The notes under the pieces: generated by a model
The model's input: only the letters and a program-made list of their open reading frames with translations
What the model was told of the DNA's origin: nothing
Databases searched by the model: none
NCBI GenBank assembly: GCA_965365445.1
Contig: CBDUBS010000078.1
Coordinates: 1-15,584, forward strand
Length of the DNA stretch: 15,584 nt
From: CBDUBS01 sp965365445
GTDB lineage: Bacteria > Bacteroidota > Rhodothermia > Rhodothermales > DASSAV01
Reading direction: 5' to 3'
Translations under genes and position numbers: made by a program
Part shown: piece after piece, positions 1 to 6,692 of the stretch
How positions within the stretch are numbered: position 1 is the stretch's first letter
How the letters are laid out: each line of letters starts with the position of its first letter

Positions 1-39
1 CGTCGTGGGGAGGTGATGCAGGGCAGAAGCGGTGTGCAT
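1..39 (-). CDS. Possible start of a further minus-strand gene (partial)
   Basis: An ATG on the minus strand at 39-37 opens a frame of 13 codons (MHTASALHHL and so on) that runs off the window edge without a stop. It lies 12 bases after the stop of the 49-residue membrane protein, as expected for the next gene of an operon. No good ribosome binding site is visible and the piece is too short to assign to a family. It is listed only because of position and third-position GC use. Confidence 0.25.
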   Translation of the reverse strand, partial: MHTASALHHLPTT

Positions 40-51
40 GGGTAGCTTGGA

Positions 52-201
52 TTAACGGGAATGAATAGTTTCGACGACCGGCCGGCCGGCATCGGGCGGG
101 GTGCGCTCGACGGCCCACAACAGGGGCAGCATAGCCAACAGGGCCGCCGCAAGGGCCACAGTCAGGATGTCCAGGGGGCGGGTGTTCCAGACGTGTTCCA
201 T
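52..201 (-). CDS. Small single-span membrane protein, unknown function
   Basis: This is a 49-residue protein beginning MEHVWNTRPL. One hydrophobic segment (about residues 11-28, DILTVALAAALLAMLPLLWA) is followed by a short polar tail. The start at 201 is chosen because GGAGG lies six bases upstream on the minus strand; the frame is open 17 codons further up but without such a site. It is divergent from the CarH-like regulator at 376, with 174 bp between the start codons. That region carries tandem repeats which could place both genes under the regulator. I do not recognise the family. It could be a small subunit or assembly factor of a membrane complex, but nothing in the sequence shows which. 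Confidence 0.6.
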   Translation of the reverse strand: MEHVWNTRPLDILTVALAAALLAMLPLLWAVERTPPDAGRPVVETIHSR

Positions 202-258
202 TACGGTCCTCCAGGGAAACAAGGAAGGCTTCTTGACGTTGTATATGACCATAAAACA

Positions 259-285
259 TTCAAATCGTTCATAACGTTCATATCG
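259..285. promoter_or_regulatory. Three tandem 9-bp repeats, candidate operator
   Basis: Three 9-mers stand end to end: TTCAAATCG (259-267), TTCATAACG (268-276) and TTCATATCG (277-285). The last two differ at two positions. They lie between the divergent membrane-protein and regulator genes, where a MerR/CarH-type regulator would act. CarH-family proteins are known to bind direct repeats overlapping the promoters they control. Assigning these repeats to this regulator is an inference. Confidence 0.45.
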
Positions 286-319
286 TCCACCTGAATATTG
301 GTTCCAACCTTGCGGTAGA

Positions 320-333
320 TAACGAGTTCGTTA
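320..333. promoter_or_regulatory. Perfect 6-bp dyad upstream of the regulator gene
   Basis: TAACGA, a GT spacer, then TCGTTA form a perfect inverted repeat in the leader of the CarH-like gene. The half-site resembles the ATAACG and TCGTT elements within the tandem repeats at 259-285. It may be a second binding site of the same regulator (autoregulation). This rests on position and sequence likeness only. Confidence 0.35.
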
Positions 334-375
334 CGATTGAATCCGTTTTTGCCTTCACTCTTGCATCCTGACCCT

Positions 376-1245
376 ATGGAAGCGACCTCTCGCACGTTTT
401 CCCCGAAAGAGCTGGCTCAGATAGTCGGCGTCAGCGAGTCATCGATCAAGCGATGGGTGGATGACGGGCGGATCGCGGTGGTAAGGACGGCGGGCGGCCA
501 CCGGCGCATCCTGCATGGCGATGCCGTGCGGTTCATCCGGAGTCAGGGCATGCGCGTGCTCCGTCCCGATCTGTTCGATATGTCGGAAGTGCAGGAACTC
601 CGCCCTGCCGACCGGGAAGGGGAGCTTACCGCGGACCGTTTGTTCGATTGGCTCCGCGAAGGGGCGGCGGCTACGGTTCGGGGGGTGTTGCTGGACAGGT
701 ATCTGAGCGGCGCAGCCCCGGCGGCGTTGTTCGATGGACCGATGAGGCAGGCCATGTGGCGCATCGGGGCGCTGTGGCAACACGGCGAAGAGGGCATCTA
801 TCACGAGCACCTCGCCACGACGATCTGCCTGGAGGCCATAGCGCGGTTGCATACCGTGATTCCTCCACCCCCTCCGGGCGCTCCGCTCGCGCTGGGCGGC
901 GCACCCGAAGGAGACCCCTACATGCTGCCCAGCCTGATGGCGGCCACGGTGCTTGCCGATAGCGGATACCGCACCATGAACCTGGGCGCGAACACGCCCT
1001 GGGGCGCTTTCAGGAAGGCCGTGGAGGCCAACCAGCCCCGCCTGCTCTGGCTCGCCGTGCTCGGGCATCCGGGCTCCGACAGACAAAGCATGGCGGAGTT
1101 TCTGCATGAGATGGCCGCACTGCCGCTCGAAATCGTCGTGGGGGGAAGCGGCGTTGCCCTTCCCATGCCCGCGTGGCCCGCCTCCGTCCACGTCCTGCCG
1201 AACATGGAGGCCCTGGCCGCTCTGGCCGCACGCCGGGCAGGTTGA
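376..1245 (+). CDS. CarH/LitR-like MerR regulator with B12-type domain lacking the axial histidine
   Basis: This is a 289-residue transcription regulator. Residues about 5-40 form a MerR-type winged helix ending in the typical RTAGGHRRI wing. A helical region follows with the W-x9-E-H signature of cobalamin-sensing CarH proteins (W134, E144, H145), then a Rossmann-like B12-binding fold with a VVGGSGV strand near the C-terminus. In CarH the DxHxxG-type motif supplies a histidine that ligates cobalt. Here the corresponding stretch reads D180-P-Y182-M-L-P, so the histidine is replaced by tyrosine. Family members sense light through adenosylcobalamin and repress carotenoid or photoprotection genes in the dark. 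This one may bind cobalamin differently, bind another cofactor, or be light-blind. Start 376 is preferred over 337 because the HTH then begins near the usual residue and W134 falls close to the family position. Confidence 0.8.
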   Translation: MEATSRTFSPKELAQIVGVSESSIKRWVDDGRIAVVRTAGGHRRILHGDAVRFIRSQGMRVLRPDLFDMSEVQELRPADREGELTADRLFDWLREGAAATVRGVLLDRYLSGAAPAALFDGPMRQAMWRIGALWQHGEEGIYHEHLATTICLEAIARLHTVIPPPPPGAPLALGGAPEGDPYMLPSLMAATVLADSGYRTMNLGANTPWGAFRKAVEANQPRLLWLAVLGHPGSDRQSMAEFLHEMAALPLEIVVGGSGVALPMPAWPASVHVLPNMEALAALAARRAG

Positions 1246-1377
1246 CGGCGAGCCCACCCGGTAGAACAAGGGGGGCAGCGCCCCTCCGGTCGCCAGGGCC
1301 GGCAAAAAAACAGGGGTACGGGCGGAAAGGCAGCTTTTCCGGAAGTACATTAGGGCTCGAAGCCATCAGGGAAGAGA

Positions 1378-3291
1378 ATGAAACGCCGCCGTCTACCCGT
1401 TCGGATCCTATCGGTTTGCCTCCGACTCATGCCGGTCCTCTGGCTCGCCGGGGGTTTCGCGGCGGGAGCGCAGGCCCAGCACATCGAGGCGCCGCCGGTG
1501 GTGCTTCGGGGCATTCCCTTCGACGTGACGGTTTCCGGAATTCCCGACACGCTCCATGCCGCCGTGATCCGCGTGGGCCATACGGCATTCCCCCTCGCAG
1601 CCGACTCCGCTTCGGGCAACCGGGTGGCCCGCGACGTCGTAGTGCGCTCCACCGGCGAAACCCTGGCGCTGGTCCGTGCAGGAGCCGTCATCACCGAAGA
1701 ACGAGTCCATTCCCTACCGGGGTGGATATCCATTCTGCCGCCCCTGCTGGCCATCCTGCTGGCCCTGCTGTTCAAGCGCGTCGTTCCGGCCCTGTTCCTG
1801 GGCGTGTGGGTAGGCGCATGGGCCGTGGCCGGGTTGACCCTGCCTGCCGTATGGACGGGTTTGCTGGACTCGTTCGCCGTGTACGTCCTTGAGGCTTTAT
1901 CCGAGCGCGACCACGCGGCCATCATCCTGTTTTCGCTCATGATCGGCGGCATGGTGGGGGTCATCTCGAAAAACGGAGGCACTCAGGGCGTCGTCAACGC
2001 GATCGTGCGGTGGGCCCGCAACCCTGTACGGGGGCAGGTATCGACGGCCCTGCTCGGCCTGGCGATCTTTTTCGACGACTACGCCAACACGCTCGTCGTG
2101 GGCAACACCATGCGGCCCGTAACCGACCGCCTGCGTATTTCCCGGGAGAAGCTGGCGTACATCGTGGACTCCACGGCTGCGCCGGTAGCCTGCATCGCGT
2201 TCGTGACCACCTGGATCGGGTATCAGGTCGGGCTCATCGGGACGGCGGTGCGGCAGATCGACGGATTCGACGAATCGGCGTACTACGTATTCCTCAACTC
2301 GGTGCCATACGCATTCTATCCCATCCTCACGCTGGCGTTCGTATTCATGATCGCGCTCTCCCGCCGCGATTTCGGGCCGATGTATCGGGCGGAAGTGCGC
2401 GCCCGCACCACCGGCCAGGTGCTCGGGCCGGATGCCCGCGTGGACGATGCCGCCGTTGGGCGCGAGCTTCAACCCGTGCCGGGCAAGCCGCAGCGGATAG
2501 CCAACGCGGTGCTGCCCGTCGGCGTGATGATCGTGGCGGTGCTGGCCGGCTTGTACGTGACGGGAGAGGGCGACACCCTGCGGGATATCATCGGTACGTC
2601 CGATTCGTATACCTCCCTCATGTGGGCGTCGCTGCTGGGCGTGCTGACGGCCATCGTACTTTCGGTGGGGCAGCGCATCCTGACGCTCGATGAGGCCGTG
2701 GAAGCGTGGTACGCCGGGCTGAAATCCATGCTGTTTGCCATGATCATCCTGCTGCTGGCCTGGGCGCTTTCCTCCATCACGGATTTGCTCCACACCGCCG
2801 ACTACCTCATTTCGATTACCGGAGGAGCCCTCGAACCCGGCTTGCTGCCTGCCATCGTATTCCTGCTGGCGGCGGCCACGGCATTCGCCACGGGATCGAG
2901 CTGGGGTACCATGGGCATTTTGATGCCGCTGGTGCTGCCGCTGGCCTGGGCGGTGCTCAAGGCGGACGGGCTGCATACGCAGGAGGAGTATTACCACATC
3001 ATCTACTCCTCGGTGTCGGTAGTGCTGGCCGGAGCCGTCTGGGGGGACCACTGCTCCCCTATCTCGGATACCACCATCCTTTCATCCATGGCCTCCGGAT
3101 GCGACCACATCGACCATGTGCGCACGCAGCTGCCGTATGCGTTCTCCGTCGGGGCGGTTGCGCTGCTGGTCGGCACGCTGCCTACCGGCTTCAACGCACC
3201 GTGGTGGGCCTGCTACCCCGTGGGAATCGGGTTATTATACGTCGGCTTGCGCTGGTTCGGCCGGGTCGTGGAGACGCCCGATGGAGATTAG
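1378..3291 (+). CDS. NhaC-family Na+/H+ antiporter with N-terminal secreted domain
   Basis: This 637-residue inner-membrane protein most likely exchanges Na+ for H+. An Arg-rich signal peptide (residues 1-33, ending AGAQAQ) precedes a short extracytoplasmic beta-type region (about 34-113). A multi-span antiporter domain starts near residue 116. The family-typical stretch around FFDDYANTLVVGN and VDSTAAPVA is present, as are the later SSWGTMGILMPL and GDHCSPISDTT motifs. The N-terminal extension is seen in other Bacteroidota NhaC proteins. Start 1378 follows a purine-rich GGGAAGAG. The gene reads toward the flippase-like gene and their stops overlap by four bases. Substrate specificity cannot be read from sequence; amino-acid exchange is a possible alternative. 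Confidence 0.85.
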   Translation: MKRRRLPVRILSVCLRLMPVLWLAGGFAAGAQAQHIEAPPVVLRGIPFDVTVSGIPDTLHAAVIRVGHTAFPLAADSASGNRVARDVVVRSTGETLALVRAGAVITEERVHSLPGWISILPPLLAILLALLFKRVVPALFLGVWVGAWAVAGLTLPAVWTGLLDSFAVYVLEALSERDHAAIILFSLMIGGMVGVISKNGGTQGVVNAIVRWARNPVRGQVSTALLGLAIFFDDYANTLVVGNTMRPVTDRLRISREKLAYIVDSTAAPVACIAFVTTWIGYQVGLIGTAVRQIDGFDESAYYVFLNSVPYAFYPILTLAFVFMIALSRRDFGPMYRAEVRARTTGQVLGPDARVDDAAVGRELQPVPGKPQRIANAVLPVGVMIVAVLAGLYVTGEGDTLRDIIGTSDSYTSLMWASLLGVLTAIVLSVGQRILTLDEAVEAWYAGLKSMLFAMIILLLAWALSSITDLLHTADYLISITGGALEPGLLPAIVFLLAAATAFATGSSWGTMGILMPLVLPLAWAVLKADGLHTQEEYYHIIYSSVSVVLAGAVWGDHCSPISDTTILSSMASGCDHIDHVRTQLPYAFSVGAVALLVGTLPTGFNAPWWACYPVGIGLLYVGLRWFGRVVETPDGD

Positions 3292-4436
3292 GGCAGCGGA
3301 GCGTATTCCTCATCTACTTCCGGAACGCCGTTTCCGTTGCGCAGCGCTCTCCGGTGTTCGCGGCGGCGGTGCCGTATGGTCTGCTGTACGTGGTGCATGG
3401 AGAGAAACACCCCCAGCCCCAGGAACAGGTAGTACCCCAGCAGCCGCCAGACGAGCAGGGTCGGAGCGACGAGGGCGCCGGGAATGAGCGGCCCGATGAA
3501 CACGAAGTACAGCCACTCGATGCCGCCGGAGCCGCCCGGCGTGGGCAGGAACATACTCCCCACCGACATGGCCGCCGTACGAACGATGAGCAACAGCCAG
3601 TCGAACGACGGGTAGACGCTCCAGACGATGAAAAACGTCAGCAAATACCGGCCGGTCCAGGAAGCCGTGGTCAGCAGGAACCCGTTGACGAAGAAGCGCA
3701 GCGGCTGCGACCGGAGGAACGTGGAATACCGGGCAAACTGAACCATCTCCCCCGCCACCCGGCTTCTGAACTTACGCAACCACTTGATCTTGAACAGCCC
3801 GTCGATCATGCGCTGCAACAACTCGGGGCGGACCAGCACGGCATACCCGAACACGGTAACCCACACCATCATCCCGATGAACAGGCCGGTGAGGGCCAGC
3901 GTACCTACCCGCCCCAACGAATCCGGAAATACTTCCAGAAACGGCATTCCGAGCAGGAGCAGCGGGATCGTCACGGCAAAGAACAGCTGATCCAGCAGAA
4001 TCGCGAACAGCATGAACGCCGTCGCCTCGCCCACCTTTATCCGGCGGTCCCGGGCGACGTACAGAGCGGCAAACGGCCCGCCCCCGATTGCCGAGGGCGA
4101 AACGTTCGAGAAGAAGTCCCACGCGAGTTGGGCGCGTATGCCCTGCCCGATCGACAGGTTGCCGTGCGAAACGTAGCTAAGGCGCCATCCCCCGAAAAAC
4201 ACCCGCACCCCTACCATAGCCAGCGCCGGCAGCACCAGCAGCGGATTCAGCCGGTCGATGAGCCGCCGGAATTCGTCCAGCTCGAACGTGTGGACCCCGA
4301 TCAGCGCGAGCACCAGCACGCTGAGCATGATCGACCAGCCGACCTTGGCAAAAGAAATAGGAGAAACCTCCCGGCGGTTCAAGCTGCCGGTCGGTTCCGC
4401 CGCAGAGGGTATGCTTTCGGGGGGAGTATCCTTCAC
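3288..4436 (-). CDS. Flippase-like membrane protein (LPG synthase transmembrane-domain family)
   Basis: This 382-residue polytopic protein belongs to the lysylphosphatidylglycerol synthase TM-region/UPF0104 family. The family hallmarks are visible: N-S-P-S-A-I-G-G-G-P-F near residue 115 and the P-T-P-G-G-S-G-G-I-E-W motif near residue 300. About eight hydrophobic spans are present. Related proteins are thought to move or modify lipids in the cytoplasmic membrane. The soluble lysyl-transferase domain of true MprF proteins is absent, so aminoacylation is unlikely. The start is a GTG at 4436 with no clear ribosome binding site; a later start is possible because the first 30 residues are polar and low-complexity. 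It converges with the antiporter gene, the two sharing TTAG. Confidence 0.8.
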   Translation of the reverse strand: MKDTPPESIPSAAEPTGSLNRREVSPISFAKVGWSIMLSVLVLALIGVHTFELDEFRRLIDRLNPLLVLPALAMVGVRVFFGGWRLSYVSHGNLSIGQGIRAQLAWDFFSNVSPSAIGGGPFAALYVARDRRIKVGEATAFMLFAILLDQLFFAVTIPLLLLGMPFLEVFPDSLGRVGTLALTGLFIGMMVWVTVFGYAVLVRPELLQRMIDGLFKIKWLRKFRSRVAGEMVQFARYSTFLRSQPLRFFVNGFLLTTASWTGRYLLTFFIVWSVYPSFDWLLLIVRTAAMSVGSMFLPTPGGSGGIEWLYFVFIGPLIPGALVAPTLLVWRLLGYYLFLGLGVFLSMHHVQQTIRHRRREHRRALRNGNGVPEVDEEYAPLP

Positions 4437-4564
4437 GTTAGCCAGGCAACGGACGGCTGCATGAATAAAACCGGAAACAATTCAATCATAAGACGATCCA
4501 TTACCCGCGCCCTTCCCACCGGGCGCCGCCTTCACGGCTTCTACGAACCGAACTCCGGTGGGAT

Positions 4565-5083
4565 TCAAGACGCTCCGGCATCTTCTTCGGCTATAGCCGC
4601 CTTCAACCGATCGTACGTATCGCGGAGGGCCTGCGGCACCACTTTGACCTCGGCTATGGTGGGCATGAAATTCGTGTCGCCGTTCCAGCGAGGTACTACG
4701 TGCATGTGTATGTGGGCAGGCACCCCGGCCCCGGATGCCTCGCCCAGGTTCATGCCTACATTAAAGCCCTCCGGGTTGAGCACGCGACGAATCCAACGGA
4801 TGCACCGGGATATCGTTTCCGATATTTCCGCCCGCTCTTCCGGCGTCAGCCGCTCGAAGTCCGCCTCTTCCCGATTCGGCACGATCATGACGTGTCCGTT
4901 GTTGTACGGATACAGGTTCATGATGACGAACACACGCTCTCCTCGCCACAGAATCAGGTTTTTCTCGTCGTCGTTCTCCCTCAGCAAACGGGTAAACAGC
5001 GACTCCGAGGACGGAGGCCGCGCCGGGCGTTCCTTGAACGTATCGATATGCACCGATCGCCAGGGGCTCCAGAGATGATCCAT
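4565..5083 (-). CDS. HIT-family nucleotide hydrolase/transferase
   Basis: This 172-residue histidine-triad protein acts on nucleotide phosphoanhydrides or phosphoramidates in the cytoplasm. The catalytic triad H-I-H-M-H-V-V (H124, H126, H128) is followed by PRW. The upstream NGHVMIVP strand and the N-terminal LWSPWR motif match the branch related to Ap4A phosphorylase/HIT hydrolases. I chose ATG at 5083 because MDHLWSPWR is the usual family beginning; the frame extends to 5110 with nine extra residues and no better ribosome site. It is divergent from the PHP gene. Exact substrate is not determinable. Confidence 0.85.
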   Translation of the reverse strand: MDHLWSPWRSVHIDTFKERPARPPSSESLFTRLLRENDDEKNLILWRGERVFVIMNLYPYNNGHVMIVPNREEADFERLTPEERAEISETISRCIRWIRRVLNPEGFNVGMNLGEASGAGVPAHIHMHVVPRWNGDTNFMPTIAEVKVVPQALRDTYDRLKAAIAEEDAGAS

Positions 5084-5111
5084 GATGCCGGTAAGGGTCT
5101 GATTGAACACC

Positions 5112-5171
5112 CGGCCGGATGCTCCCGGCCGAACCCGTAAAACATACGGCCTCTGCGGGAGTTTTACCCGC
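5112..5171. other. Hairpin-rich spacer between divergent genes
   Basis: Two perfect inverted repeats occur: CGGCCGG/CCGGCCG (5112-5118 with 5125-5131) and GCGGG/CCCGC (5155-5159 with 5167-5171). GTAAAAC at 5137-5143 can alternatively pair with GTTTTAC at 5161-5167. This is promoter space for the HIT and PHP genes. The repeats could be operators or mRNA leader structures. No T-tract follows, so a terminator is unlikely. Confidence 0.3.
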
Positions 5172-5220
5172 CCCCGTGCGGCATTTTTCGAACGGCCGGC
5201 GCCTACCCACTGATCCCACC

Positions 5221-6051
5221 ATGTCCGAATCCGTCTCGCCGCCCCCCGGAGCGGTCGATCTGCACACCCATACCACCTGTTCCGACGGAAGGCTCAGCCC
5301 GGCGGAGCTGGTGCGAAAGGCGGCGGCCGCAGGGCTGGCCGGCCTGGCCGTAACCGACCACGACAGCGTCTCCGGCCTGACCGAAGCCGCCCGGGAAGCC
5401 GATGCTTCCCGCATCGACCTCATCCCCGGGGTGGAGTTGAGCGTCACGGTCGGGAAGACATCGGTGCATATGCTCGGCTACTACTTCAACCCCGATTCGG
5501 AAGCCCTGCAAGCCCGGCTGGCGGCGTTCCGGGAGAGCCGGCTGAACCGGGGCGCCCGTATGGTGGAGCGGCTGAACCGGCTGGGGGTCGGGGTACGCCT
5601 GGAGGACGTACTGCAAAAAGCCGCCGGGGGAGCCGTAGGCCGTCCGCACGTCGCAGCCGCGCTGGTCGCGGGGGGATTTGCAGAAACCACCGCCGAAGCC
5701 TTCGAGCGCTACCTCTCCGACGACGGCCCGGCCTACGTACCGCATCCCGTTTTCGAGGCCTCCGAGGCACTGAGGCTGCTGCACGCCGCCGGCGGCATCG
5801 GGGTGCTGGCCCACCCCGGCACGTTCGTTACCGACGAAACGCTGCGACGTCTCATCGACGCGGGCCTCGACGGCATCGAGGTGGTCCACCCGGCGCACAC
5901 CCCTTCCCTGAGCGCGTATTTCCGGAGCGTCGCCCGGCGCTTCGCCCTCGTCCAGACCGGCGGATCGGACTACCACGGATACCGCCCCTACGACGAGGAG
6001 CACTTCGGTCGGTACACCGTACCGTACGAAAACCTGGATGGTTACCGGTAG
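5221..6051 (+). CDS. PHP-domain phosphoesterase (TrpH/YciV-like)
   Basis: This 276-residue metal-dependent phosphoesterase carries the PHP metal-ligand series in order: D-L-H15-T-H17, C-S-D22-G, T-D46-H47-D, G-V-E72, then G-V-L-A-H-P-G and a C-terminal G-G-S-D-Y-H-G. The length matches the TrpH/YciV group, whose characterised members hydrolyse 3',5'-nucleoside bisphosphates and trim 5' ends of short RNAs. Start 5221 is taken because the domain begins directly after it; the frame is open to 5119 but that would cover the hairpin-rich spacer. The stop lies 73 bp before ribH, and cotranscription is possible. The RNase role is known for the family and inferred here. Confidence 0.85.
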   Translation: MSESVSPPPGAVDLHTHTTCSDGRLSPAELVRKAAAAGLAGLAVTDHDSVSGLTEAAREADASRIDLIPGVELSVTVGKTSVHMLGYYFNPDSEALQARLAAFRESRLNRGARMVERLNRLGVGVRLEDVLQKAAGGAVGRPHVAAALVAGGFAETTAEAFERYLSDDGPAYVPHPVFEASEALRLLHAAGGIGVLAHPGTFVTDETLRRLIDAGLDGIEVVHPAHTPSLSAYFRSVARRFALVQTGGSDYHGYRPYDEEHFGRYTVPYENLDGYR

Positions 6052-6067
6052 GGAGCATAAATCTCCC
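6051..6067 (+). other. Small hairpin before ribH
   Basis: GGGAG and CTCCC (6051-6055 and 6063-6067) can form a 5-bp stem at the stop codon of the PHP gene. An AT-rich TTATATTGA at about 6075 follows and may be a -10-like element for ribH. No FMN-riboswitch architecture is visible in this 70-bp gap. Confidence 0.2.
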
Positions 6068-6124
6068 GGCGATGTTATATTGATCCGCTCCCCGGTTCCG
6101 CCCGACGATTCAGCCCGCTACCCC

Positions 6125-6589
6125 ATGCCCGAGTACGTAGAAGGCAGTTGCATCGCCCGCGACGCGCGTTTCGCCGTCGTCGTCAGCCGTTTCAACGCGT
6201 TCATCACCGAGAAGCTGCTCGACGGGGCGCTGGACGCGCTTCGCCGCCACGAGGCCGACATGGACCAGGTTACGGTAGCCTGGTGCCCCGGCGCGTTCGA
6301 GCTGCCGCTTACGGCGAAGAAGCTCGCCGCATCCGGCGCCTACGATGCCGTCATCTGCCTCGGGGCGGTTATTCGCGGGGCCACCACGCATTACGACCTC
6401 GTGGCGGGTCAGGCGGCGCGCGGCATCGGCCAGGCCGCTTACGATACCGGAGTGCCCGTTATCTTCGGCGTCATCACCACCGAATCCATCGAACAGGCCA
6501 TCGAGCGGGCCGGCTCCAAGGCGGGCAACAAGGGCGCCGAAGCAGCTCTCACGGCCGTCGAAATGGTCAACCTCCTCCGGCAACTCTGA
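6125..6589 (+). CDS. ribH: 6,7-dimethyl-8-ribityllumazine synthase
   Basis: This 154-residue protein catalyses the penultimate step of riboflavin synthesis, condensing 5-amino-6-ribitylaminouracil with 3,4-dihydroxy-2-butanone 4-phosphate; family members assemble into pentamers or 60-mer capsids. The motifs are all present: VVVSRFNAFI (about residues 18-27), C-P-G-A-F-E-L-P (54-61), and G-A-V-I-R-G-A-T-T-H with H89 as the family's catalytic histidine. P-V-I-F-G-V-I-T-T and G-N-K-G-A-E-A-A follow near the C-terminus. The length is typical. ATG 6125 is preferred since residues before it in the longer frame lack family likeness. No other riboflavin gene is in the window, so this is a detached rib gene. 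Confidence 0.95.
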   Translation: MPEYVEGSCIARDARFAVVVSRFNAFITEKLLDGALDALRRHEADMDQVTVAWCPGAFELPLTAKKLAASGAYDAVICLGAVIRGATTHYDLVAGQAARGIGQAAYDTGVPVIFGVITTESIEQAIERAGSKAGNKGAEAALTAVEMVNLLRQL

Positions 6590-6639
6590 ACCCCCGTACG
6601 CCTATCGCGGCTCGATACCGTTTCCTGTTGTTCCAACCA

Positions 6640-6686
6640 CCGGCCGTACCACTCGGGCCTGATGATCGACGGCCGGCTCGCACGGT
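6640..6686 (+). terminator. Possible terminator between ribH and porZ
   Basis: CCGGCCGT (6640-6647) and ACGGCCGG (6669-6676) form a perfect 8-bp inverted repeat with a 21-base loop. A short T-run (GGTTTTC) lies about ten bases further on, overlapping the porZ leader. The long loop and the offset T-run make it a weak candidate. Confidence 0.25.
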
Positions 6687-6692
6687 TTTCGT

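Noticed and set aside
439..1350. A 303-residue minus-strand frame opposite the CarH-like gene
   Set aside because: It is a shadow frame; the plus strand has a clear HTH and B12-type domain.
2706..5078. A 790-residue plus-strand open frame
   Set aside because: It runs antisense through the flippase-like and HIT genes and across the end of the antiporter gene. Its composition (Gln/Arg/His-rich, no domains) is that of a GC-driven shadow frame.
6052..6124. FMN riboswitch upstream of ribH
   Set aside because: The leader is only about 70 bp and shows none of the conserved multi-stem FMN aptamer segments.
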